Source: Pseudomonas silesiensis (GTDB lineage Bacteria > Pseudomonadota > Gammaproteobacteria > Pseudomonadales > Pseudomonadaceae). From it: a DNA stretch of 64,000 bases. The notes below the pieces were generated by a model. That model was not told where the DNA came from. It worked only from the letters and a program-made list of their open reading frames with translations, and did not search any database. A program made the position numbers and the translations under genes. Below, one piece after another: positions 8,550-15,716 of this stretch (within the stretch, counting starts at the first letter, position 1; every line of letters starts with the position of its first letter). Location: NCBI RefSeq assembly GCF_001661075.1, contig NZ_CP014870.1:4546501-4610500 (forward strand), written 5' to 3'.

Positions 8550-9428
8550 ATGAACAGTGATCTGTTGCCCCGCCCGCTCAAGGCCCTCGCCCTCACCGCC
8601 CTCATGGCCGGTCTGCTGCCAGCCAACGCCCAAGCCGCTGCCGCCCCGCAACCCGGCAAAGTATTCAAGGACTGCCGCGATTGCCCGGAAATGGTGGTAC
8701 TGCCCGCCGGCACCTTCACCATGGGCACGCCGGCCGATGAAGTCGGGCGCGAACCCGATGAAGGTCCGATGCACGAAGTGACCTTTGCCAAGCCGTTCGC
8801 CATGAGCCGTTTCCAGGTCACCGCCGGTGAATGGGACAGCTACGTGCGCGAAAGTGGGGTAACCATCGCCAACGGCGACCCCCGCCCCGGTCGCGAATGC
8901 GTCGCCAGCAAGCCACGTTATCCGCAAAGCCCGCGCCAGCCGGCGGTATGCATGAACTTCGACGACGTGAAAAACTACGTCGCCTGGCTGTCGAAAAAGA
9001 CCAGACAGAAGTACCGCATGGTCAGCGAAGCGCAACGGGAATATGCGGCACGCGGCGGCACCAAGGGCCCGTTCCCCTTCCCGTTCGATGAAGGCAAGGA
9101 ATACAGCATCGCCAGGCACGCCAACACCTACGGCCCGGCGGACGGCTTCAGCTACAGCTCGCCGGTGGGCAGCTACCCGCCCAACGCCTTCGGCATGTAC
9201 GACATGCACGGCAATGTGTACGAGTGGGTCGAAGACTGCGAACACCCGGACTACGTCGGCGCCCCCACCGACGGCAGCGCCTGGGTCGAGGCCAAGTGCG
9301 AAGCCGTGCGCATACGCGGCAACGACTGGGGTGAGGCCCCGGTGTTCTCGCGCTCCGGCAACCGCAACAGCCAGTACCCGCAAGAGCGCGGCGACTGGAT
9401 GGGCTTTCGCATCGTGCGCGATCTTTAA
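8550..9428 (+). CDS. pvdO: PvdO, periplasmic FGE-sulfatase-domain protein required for pyoverdine oxidation
   Basis: A 292-residue protein with a Sec-type signal peptide (LKALALTALMAGLLPANAQAAAA). The rest is a formylglycine-generating-enzyme (SUMF1/FGE) domain: MVVLPAGTFTMGTPADEVGR at its start, YRMVSEAQREYAARGG in the middle, DMHGNVYEWVEDC and a final MGFRIVRDL. Known role in P. aeruginosa: PvdO is needed for the last oxidation, dihydropyoverdine to pyoverdine. True FGEs use a Cys pair near the C-terminus; the segment FSRSGNRNSQ has Ser where I would expect one of these, so it is probably not a sulfatase activator. It appears to be the last gene of the pvdMNO operon. Confidence 0.93.
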   Translation: MNSDLLPRPLKALALTALMAGLLPANAQAAAAPQPGKVFKDCRDCPEMVVLPAGTFTMGTPADEVGREPDEGPMHEVTFAKPFAMSRFQVTAGEWDSYVRESGVTIANGDPRPGRECVASKPRYPQSPRQPAVCMNFDDVKNYVAWLSKKTRQKYRMVSEAQREYAARGGTKGPFPFPFDEGKEYSIARHANTYGPADGFSYSSPVGSYPPNAFGMYDMHGNVYEWVEDCEHPDYVGAPTDGSAWVEAKCEAVRIRGNDWGEAPVFSRSGNRNSQYPQERGDWMGFRIVRDL

Positions 9429-9443
9429 CCCCACACGCGATCC

Positions 9444-9545
9444 CCTGTAGGAGCCAGCGGTGCGGCGATCCGACTTGCCGGCGAAGGCGATCGCTAGGAC
9501 GCCTTCGCCGGCAAGTCGGATCGCCGCACCGCTGGCTCCTACAGG
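9444..9545. repeat. Perfect 46-bp inverted repeat between pvdO and pvdE
   Basis: Arms at 9444-9489 and 9500-9545 are exact reverse complements, separated by 10 bases. The arm carries the GTAGGAGCCAGCGGTGCGGC REP subtype. It sits right after the pvdO stop and 43 bases before the pvdE promoter box, so it may end pvdMNO transcription; that function is inferred. Confidence 0.92.
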
Positions 9546-9588
9546 CAGCGCGTAGTGTCAGTTACCTCACCACCAGTCGGCGCCCTTG

Positions 9589-9612
9589 TAAATTAACCCT
9601 CCCACCAGACGT
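9589..9612 (+). promoter_or_regulatory. Iron-starvation (PvdS) box ahead of pvdE
   Basis: TAAAT at 9589-9593, 16 bases, then CGT at 9610-9612: a perfect match to the PvdS consensus, ending 42 bases upstream of the pvdE ATG. Confidence 0.87.
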
Positions 9613-9654
9613 TCTACTGGGTATCTGCCTTTACGACCCAAGGAACCGTCTTCC

Positions 9655-11304
9655 ATGACCCAGCCAACCCGTGGCGCCATCGGCGAATTGTTCGCCCTGT
9701 TGAAACCCTTTCGGCTCATCGTCGCCGCCTCCATTTTCCTGGGCATGGTCGGCGGCTTGAGCGTCACGGTATTGCTGGCGACCATCAACAACGCCCTGCA
9801 CTCGGAAACCGGCCTGACCCAAGGCGTCGTCGCGCTGTTCGCCGGCCTGTGCCTGCTGGCGCTGGCCAGCTCGATCTGCTCGGACATCGGCACCAACTAT
9901 GTCGGCCAGCACATCATCGCCAAGCTGCGTAAACAGCTCGGTGAAAAAGTCCTGTCAGCGCCGATCGAACAGATCGAGCGCTATCGCAGCCACCGCCTGA
10001 TCCCGGTGCTGACCCACGACGTCGACACCATCAGCGACTTCGCCTTCGCCTTCGCGCCGCTGGCAATTTCTCTCACGGTGACCCTGGGTTGCATGGGCTA
10101 CCTGGCGATCCTGTCGTGGCCGATGTTCCTGATCATGGTCGCCGCGATTCTGATCGGCACGGCGATCCAGGCCTATGCCCAGAGCAAGGGTGTGCAAGGT
10201 TTCATGGCCGCCCGCGACGCCGAAGACGAATTGCAAAAGCACTACAACGCAATTGCCGAAGGCGCCAAGGAACTGCGCATCCACCGCCCTCGCCGCCAGC
10301 GCATGTACGTCTCGGGCATCAAGGCCACCGCCGAGTTCATCTGCAACACCCAGGTGCGTTCGATCAACACCTTCGTCATTGCCAAGACCTTCGGCTCGAT
10401 GCTGTTCTTCGTGGTGATCGGCCTGGCCCTGGCGCTGCAAACCTACTGGCCGAGCGCCGACAAAACCGTGATGAGCGGCTTCGTGCTGGTGCTGCTGTAC
10501 ATGAAAGGCCCGCTGGAGCACCTGATCAGCACCTTGCCGATCGTCAGCCGGGCGCAGATCGCCTTCCGCCGGATCGCCGAGTTGTCCGAGCAATTCTCCA
10601 CCCCAGAACCGCACCTGCTGCTCAGCGATCAGGGCCACGTCCAGCCAGTGGTACACGAACTGAAACTGGCCGATGTGCGTTTCGCGTTCCCGGCTGCCGA
10701 AGGGGCCGCGCCATTCCAGTTGGGGCCGGTCAACCTGACCATCAAGCAAGGCGACATTACCTTCATCGTCGGCGAGAACGGTTGCGGCAAGACCACGCTG
10801 ATCAAGTTGCTGCTGGGTCTATACACGCCGCAGCAGGGTGAAATCCGCGTCAACGGCGTGGGCATCGACGCACAGAACCGCGACGACTATCGCCAGTTGT
10901 TCACCACCATTTTCGCCGACTACTACCTGTTCGATGACGTGGTCCAGGGCGATACGCATATCCCCGAAGACGCCAACAAATACCTGCAACGCCTGGAGAT
11001 CGCGCACAAGGTCAGCGTCAAGGACGGCAATTTCACCACCACCGACCTCTCCACCGGCCAGCGCAAGCGCCTGGCCCTGGTCAATGCCTGGCTCGAGGAA
11101 CGCCCGGTGCTAGTGTTCGATGAATGGGCGGCCGACCAGGACCCGACCTTCCGCCGGATCTTCTACACCGAGCTGCTGCCAGACCTCAAGCGCCTGGGCA
11201 AGACCATCATCGTGATCTCCCACGATGACCGGTATTTCGATGTGGCGGATCAGTTGGTGCGTATGGAAAGCGGCAAGGTCATCACCGAAATGACCCCTGC
11301 CTGA
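9655..11304 (+). CDS. pvdE: PvdE, ABC exporter of the pyoverdine precursor (ferribactin)
   Basis: A 549-residue cyclic-peptide-type ABC exporter with a fused membrane domain (about 1-310, several hydrophobic helices such as LIVAASIFLGMVGGLSVTVL) and ATPase domain (about 330-549). Walker A is GENGCGKTT near residue 373, Walker B VLVFDEWAADQDP near 485, and the H-loop is VISHDDRYF. The signature reads LSTGQRKR instead of LSGGQ, as in the SyrD/PvdE subfamily. It moves the acylated precursor from cytoplasm to periplasm, where PvdN, PvdM, PvdO and PvdP act. It has its own PvdS box, and fpvA lies downstream beyond a long repeat array. Confidence 0.95.
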   Translation: MTQPTRGAIGELFALLKPFRLIVAASIFLGMVGGLSVTVLLATINNALHSETGLTQGVVALFAGLCLLALASSICSDIGTNYVGQHIIAKLRKQLGEKVLSAPIEQIERYRSHRLIPVLTHDVDTISDFAFAFAPLAISLTVTLGCMGYLAILSWPMFLIMVAAILIGTAIQAYAQSKGVQGFMAARDAEDELQKHYNAIAEGAKELRIHRPRRQRMYVSGIKATAEFICNTQVRSINTFVIAKTFGSMLFFVVIGLALALQTYWPSADKTVMSGFVLVLLYMKGPLEHLISTLPIVSRAQIAFRRIAELSEQFSTPEPHLLLSDQGHVQPVVHELKLADVRFAFPAAEGAAPFQLGPVNLTIKQGDITFIVGENGCGKTTLIKLLLGLYTPQQGEIRVNGVGIDAQNRDDYRQLFTTIFADYYLFDDVVQGDTHIPEDANKYLQRLEIAHKVSVKDGNFTTTDLSTGQRKRLALVNAWLEERPVLVFDEWAADQDPTFRRIFYTELLPDLKRLGKTIIVISHDDRYFDVADQLVRMESGKVITEMTPA

Positions 11305-11320
11305 TACCCCGCCCGCCCCG

Positions 11321-11914
11321 GTAGGAGCCAGGCTTGCCGGCGAAAGCGCTCTTGAAAACGCCTCCCCCGCAGGAGCCAGGCTTGCCGGCGAAAGCACTCT
11401 TGAAAACGCCTCCCCCGTAGGAGCCAGGCTTGCCGGCGAAAGCACTCTTGAAAACGCCTCCCCCGCAGGAGCCAGGCTTGCCGGCGAAAGCGCTTTTGAA
11501 AACGCCTCCCCCGCAGGAGCCAGGCTTGCCGGCGAAAGCGCTCCTGAAAACGCCTCCCCCGTAGGAGCCAGGCTTGCCGGCGAAAGCGCTCTTGAAAACG
11601 CCTCCCCCGCAGGAGCCAGGCTTGCCGGCGAAAGCGCTTTTGAAAACGCCTCCCCCGTAGGAGCCAGGCTTGCCGGCGAAAGCGCTCTTGAAAACGCCTC
11701 CCCCGTAGGAGCCAGGCTTGCCGGCGAAAGCGCTTTTGAAAACGCCTCCCCCGTAGGAGCCAGGCTTGCCGGCGAAAGCGCTTTTGAAAACGCCTCCCCC
11801 GTAGGAGCCAGGCTTGCCGGCGAAAGCGCTCTTGAAAACGCCTCCCCCGTAGGAGCCAGGCTTGCCGGCGAAAGCGCTCTTGAGGACGCCTTCGCCGGCA
11901 AGCCTGGCTCCTAC
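11321..11914. repeat. Tandem array, 12 copies of a 48-bp REP-derived unit
   Basis: Units begin at 11321 and then every 48 bases (11369, 11417, 11465 and so on to 11849), each starting GTAGGAGCC or GCAGGAGCC and containing GGCTTGCCGGCGAA. Copies differ only at a few positions (T/C at base 2, G/A and T/C in the AAGCGCTCTTG part). After the twelfth unit the sequence turns back on itself with GCCGGCAAGCCTGGCTCCTAC (about 11894-11914), making a full REP palindrome. The unit is therefore one REP arm plus linker, amplified head-to-tail. It fills the pvdE-fpvA gap. Antisense frames through it encode a 16-residue repeat, but this looks like a by-product of a unit length divisible by three. Confidence 0.95.
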
Positions 11915-12043
11915 CGAAAAGCCGAAAAGCCGAAAATAATTTATTTTCCCGTTTCTTTCCGGTTTCCCCTTCGTGCTGCGTCTAATAATCATTCCTATTA
12001 ACAAAAACTCTGCACAACACTTTTTCAGGAGCTCAGGTAAGTA

Positions 12044-14512
12044 ATGCGACCTCAAACCCGCCGCACACCTCTCGCGCTGGCCGTACAGCGTCCGACTCTG
12101 CATCGCACCCTGTTCACCAGCGTACTGCTGACCGCCACCTTGCTGGGGAGCTCGATGGCCAATGCGGCACCTGTAAAAGTAAGTATCCCGGTCCAGCCGC
12201 TGTCCAGCGCGCTGACTGAACTGGGCATGCAGACCAACCTGCAGATCCTCTACAGCCCGGACCAGGTCACTGGGATCAAGTCCCGCGCGGTGTCGGGTTC
12301 GCTGGAACCCTCTGATGCACTGAAGGCCCTGCTGCAAGGCACCGGCATTTCGTTCCAGATCAACGGCAACACCGTGACCCTGGTGTCCGGCGGCGGCTCG
12401 AGCCTGCAACTGGGCGCGACCACCATTTCCGGCCAGGCCCTGGGCCTGAACACTGAGGACACAGGTTCCTACACCACCGGTGCAACCACCACTGCCACCA
12501 AGCTGCCATTGACCCTGCGTGAAACGCCGCAATCGGTGACCGTAGTGACCCGTCAGCAGATGGATGACCGCGGCGTACAGAGCGTGGGCGATGCGCTGAA
12601 GAATACCCCCGGTATCACGTCCCAGAAGTACGACAGCGACCGTACCGAGTTTTCCGCACGGGGCTTTGCCATCACCAACTTTCAGTACGATGGCGTCAAC
12701 ATCCCCTACGACGGCGTGTACGGTGAAAACCCGAACAACACCGACGACGCTGCCAACCTGGACCGGGTCGAAGTCATCAAAGGCGCAACCGGCCTGATGA
12801 CCGGTGCCGGCGATCCGTCCGCCACCGTCAACCTTGTGCGTAAAAAGCCGACCAAGGAGTTCAAGGCTTCGGTCAGCGCCACCGCGGGTTACTGGGACAG
12901 CTACCGCACCGAAGGCGATATCTCTGGCTCGCTGACCGACTCAGGCAACGTGCGCGGCCGCTTTGTCGGCGCCATGCAGGACAAAGATTCGTACATCGAC
13001 CACTACAGCCAGAAGAGAGACCTGTACTACGGAGTTCTCGAAGCCGACCTGACCGACGACACCCTGCTGACCCTGGGCATCGACAAGTCCAGCGCCACCC
13101 CGCGCGGCAGTTCCTGGACCGGTAACACGGTTTACTACGCCGACGGCGGCAAAACCAACTTCTCCCGCGGCTTCAACCCGGGCGCCGACTGGAGCCGTCG
13201 TGATTTCGACAGCACCACTTACTTCGCAAACCTGGAACAAGCGCTTGCCAACGACTGGAAACTCAAGGTCAGCCTCGACCAGAAAACTACCGATCACGAT
13301 ACTCAACTGGCCTCGGCCAGCGGTGGTTTCCCGGACCGCGACACCGGCGAAGGCATGTTCTTTTACCAGGGGCACTGGGAAGGCCATCGCGTGCAGTACA
13401 CCGGTGACGTGAACGTCTCCGGCCCTTTTAGCCTGGGCGGTCGCGAGCATGAACTGGTGGCTGGCTTCATGGCGGCCCACTCCACTCAGACTGGCGCAAA
13501 CTTTGGCTCTCCCACCGATTCCGATGGACTGGTACCGGGCAACATCTTTGACTGGGCAGGCCATATCGCGAAGCCGGACTTCCCGAAAATCGGCAAGTAC
13601 GAGCGCACCCAGAGCCAGAACGGCGCTTACCTGGCCACGCGCCTGCGTCCGACCGACGACCTGTCGTTCATCCTCGGCGGCCGTGTAAGCACCTACAAGT
13701 ACAACGAGGATTACACCTACTACCCGGGCGCCGGCCTGGCCGACACCCACGCCAGCTACAAGGAACACGGGGTCGTCACGCCTTACGCCGGTGTGGTCTA
13801 TGACCTGAACGATACCTACTCGGTCTACGCCAGCTACACCAGCATTTACCAGCCACAAATCAACAAAGACATCAATGGCAAGACCCTGGATCCGGTTGAA
13901 GGTGACGCCTACGAAACCGGTCTGAAAGCGGCCTACTTCGAAGGCAAACTCAACGCCAGCCTGGCCTTCTTCCGCATCGAGCAGGACAACGTCGCTGAGT
14001 CGATCGGCACCAATGAGATCACCGGTGACGGCATTTTCCAAGCCGTCGACGGTGCCACCACCAACGGCGTTGAACTGGAACTGGCCGGTGAACTGGCCCA
14101 GGACTGGAACGTATCGGCTGGCTACACCTATGCCCGTACCCGCGACGAGGATCACCAACGCATCTACGGTTTCCCTCTGGCCACCAGCAAACCGGAACAC
14201 GTGGTCCGCACCTTCACCACCTACCGTTTGCCCGGCGCGCTGGACCAGGTCACCGTCGGTGGCGGTGTCAGCTGGCAAAGCGCGTTTTACGGCCAGAGCT
14301 TTAGCCCTACCGATGGCAGCACCTCGCTCAAGCAAGGTGGCTACACCCTCGTCGACCTGATGACCCGGTATGAATACGACGATCACCTGAGCTTCACCGT
14401 GAACGCCAACAACGTCTTCGACAAGCGCTACCTGACCGGCCTTGGCAACTTCGGCACCACCTTCTACGGCGAGCCGCGCAACATGCAAGTCACCGCAAAG
14501 TATGATTTCTGA
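12044..14512 (+). CDS. fpvA: FpvA, TonB-dependent ferripyoverdine receptor with signalling domain
   Basis: An 822-residue outer-membrane receptor. A signal peptide (about 1-43) is followed by an STN/secretin-like signalling domain (about 45-130, VSIPVQPLSSALTELGMQTN), the TonB box/plug region (LRETPQSVTVVTRQQMDDR, about 165-275) and a 22-strand barrel ending in YDF, the usual C-terminal Phe signature. The STN domain implies cell-surface signalling through an anti-sigma factor (FpvR) to PvdS/FpvI; neither gene is in the window. AGGAGCTCAGGTAAGTA precedes the ATG. The leader from 11915 to 12043 is AT-rich but has no perfect PvdS box, so promoter type is left open. Ligand specificity cannot be read, but placement beside the NRPS genes suggests the cognate pyoverdine. 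Confidence 0.95.
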   Translation: MRPQTRRTPLALAVQRPTLHRTLFTSVLLTATLLGSSMANAAPVKVSIPVQPLSSALTELGMQTNLQILYSPDQVTGIKSRAVSGSLEPSDALKALLQGTGISFQINGNTVTLVSGGGSSLQLGATTISGQALGLNTEDTGSYTTGATTTATKLPLTLRETPQSVTVVTRQQMDDRGVQSVGDALKNTPGITSQKYDSDRTEFSARGFAITNFQYDGVNIPYDGVYGENPNNTDDAANLDRVEVIKGATGLMTGAGDPSATVNLVRKKPTKEFKASVSATAGYWDSYRTEGDISGSLTDSGNVRGRFVGAMQDKDSYIDHYSQKRDLYYGVLEADLTDDTLLTLGIDKSSATPRGSSWTGNTVYYADGGKTNFSRGFNPGADWSRRDFDSTTYFANLEQALANDWKLKVSLDQKTTDHDTQLASASGGFPDRDTGEGMFFYQGHWEGHRVQYTGDVNVSGPFSLGGREHELVAGFMAAHSTQTGANFGSPTDSDGLVPGNIFDWAGHIAKPDFPKIGKYERTQSQNGAYLATRLRPTDDLSFILGGRVSTYKYNEDYTYYPGAGLADTHASYKEHGVVTPYAGVVYDLNDTYSVYASYTSIYQPQINKDINGKTLDPVEGDAYETGLKAAYFEGKLNASLAFFRIEQDNVAESIGTNEITGDGIFQAVDGATTNGVELELAGELAQDWNVSAGYTYARTRDEDHQRIYGFPLATSKPEHVVRTFTTYRLPGALDQVTVGGGVSWQSAFYGQSFSPTDGSTSLKQGGYTLVDLMTRYEYDDHLSFTVNANNVFDKRYLTGLGNFGTTFYGEPRNMQVTAKYDF

Positions 14513-14530
14513 GCGCTGAGCTGAACTGAA

Positions 14531-14566
14531 AAATGCCCGTGTCGTGAGATGCGGGCATTTTTTTTG
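14531..14566 (+). terminator. Rho-independent terminator of fpvA
   Basis: An AAATGCCCG arm and a CGGGCATTT arm flank a short loop and are followed by a run of T, 18 bases after the fpvA stop. Confidence 0.88.
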
Positions 14567-14596
14567 GCTTGAGAATTTCGCTGATTGTGATGCGGT

Positions 14597-14692
14597 CTTC
14601 GCGAGCAAGCCCGCTCCCACAGGGAATCTTCAGTGAACACAGAATTCAATGTTCACATCGAGCAACTGTGGGAGCGGGCTTGCTCGCGAAGG
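14597..14692. repeat. REPIN downstream of fpvA
   Basis: Facing REP arms at 14597-14624 and 14666-14692 of the GAGCGGGCTTGCTCGCGAAG type. Confidence 0.85.
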
Positions 14693-14750
14693 CGATAGCC
14701 GCCCTGCTACAAGTCCTGGCACCAGACATCCGGCGAAGGGGCAGTGACTA

Positions 14751-15095
14751 CTAAGGCGGGTCGAGTCGATCCAGCGCCCGATTCACCGCCAACTCCCCCA
14801 GCATGATGACCTGCGCAATCCCCAGCAGTGAATTACGACCCGGCCCCTCCATATGATCCGCCAGGTCCATGGCCATGACATTGGCCGACGCCAGCGACTC
14901 GCAGGCATGGGCCAGCAGCGTCTCGGTATCGAGCTCGGGATTGACGGTGAACATGGTGCAGAGTTTGCGTGGGGTGGCGTTGATGTCGGCAGCTGAGGGA
15001 ACGCGGTCCGCGGGTTCGTGGTGAATGTTTGAGTCGGCATTTTCTGAGGAGGATGTCGGATCGGGATCCGGCGGATTCGGTGTGATCTTGAACAT
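14751..15095 (-). CDS. Small DUF6124/DUF3077-like protein of unknown function
   Basis: A 114-residue protein starting MFKITPNPPDPDP, the characteristic opening of a small family common in Pseudomonas (I recall it as DUF6124 or DUF3077, not certain which). The C-terminal part is alpha-helical (TETLLAHACESLASANVMAMDLADHMEG) and has no signal peptide or membrane segment. Function is unknown. It stands alone, convergent with fpvA, with only REP sequence between them. Confidence 0.7.
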   Translation of the reverse strand: MFKITPNPPDPDPTSSSENADSNIHHEPADRVPSAADINATPRKLCTMFTVNPELDTETLLAHACESLASANVMAMDLADHMEGPGRNSLLGIAQVIMLGELAVNRALDRLDPP

Positions 15096-15716
15096 GGCTT
15101 AGCTCTCTTGAGTGAGGCTGCGACCAGTTCGCTACTAAACGAAATGGAGGCAGCTGTACGCAGGTTAGTAGACCGACGAGCTAAGAAATCGGCGCACCCG
15201 AGAGTGCCCTGCGCACAGCCACCATCAAGTGCAGGATTGAGACCCTGACTGATTAGCTTGTACGACTTAACTACGACGGGCTACTAAACCCGATCACTGA
15301 TGATCAGTGACGGGTATCAAGTTACCGAGCGCCCCCAAGTCGCACAAGCCGGCGGATTCTGGCGTAACTGTAGGCAACGGCGCAAGGCTGTGTAGCTTTC
15401 GGGAACGAACCTGGTTGGCTTTTAAACACGCAAAAAATCACATGCAAAAAGCTCCGGATAGAGATCGAACAACCCTCGGCGCAATGCCTTCAACCACACC
15501 TAAAAAAACTCCTACAGATCTGACAGCCCAACGCCCGGAAGCGTCCTACGCGCATTTCGGACGCATCCTATTTCAATCGTTATCAGCTTCTAGAAAGCTG
15601 TCGAGCGTTTGAATCGAGGGCGGACATAAAGCCTCCCCATACGCCATCCAGAAGTCCTTGGGACTGACGGATTTCTCTGCCGGACTCTTTACGCAGAACA
15701 AGGAGCGACACTCAAC
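15096..15716. other. 621-bp stretch with no supported gene
   Basis: Only short open frames without family features or ribosome sites are present. A hairpin with arms CCCGATCACTGA/TCAGTGACGGG lies at 15289-15314, and the word CTACTAAAC occurs near 15131 and 15281. The final 100 bases are the probable leader of the GH19-type gene. Confidence 0.5.

Noticed and set aside
11932-11952. GAAAAT ... CGT ahead of fpvA as a PvdS/FpvI promoter
   Set aside because: The spacing is about 12 bases instead of 16, and other CGT positions have no TAAAT-like element at the right distance.
11983-12000. AATAATCATTCCTATT ahead of fpvA as a Fur box
   Set aside because: Only the central nine bases fit the 19-base consensus; about 11 of 19 positions match, too weak to report as a site.
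11110-12532. Long antisense open frames with 16-residue repeats (263 and 416 residues) over the pvdE-fpvA gap
   Set aside because: They come from a 48-bp repeat unit that keeps frame; they overlap pvdE and fpvA coding sequence and lack ribosome sites.
15307-15612. 101-residue open frame in the 15.1-15.7 kb gap
   Set aside because: No ribosome site, low-complexity composition and no recognisable family.
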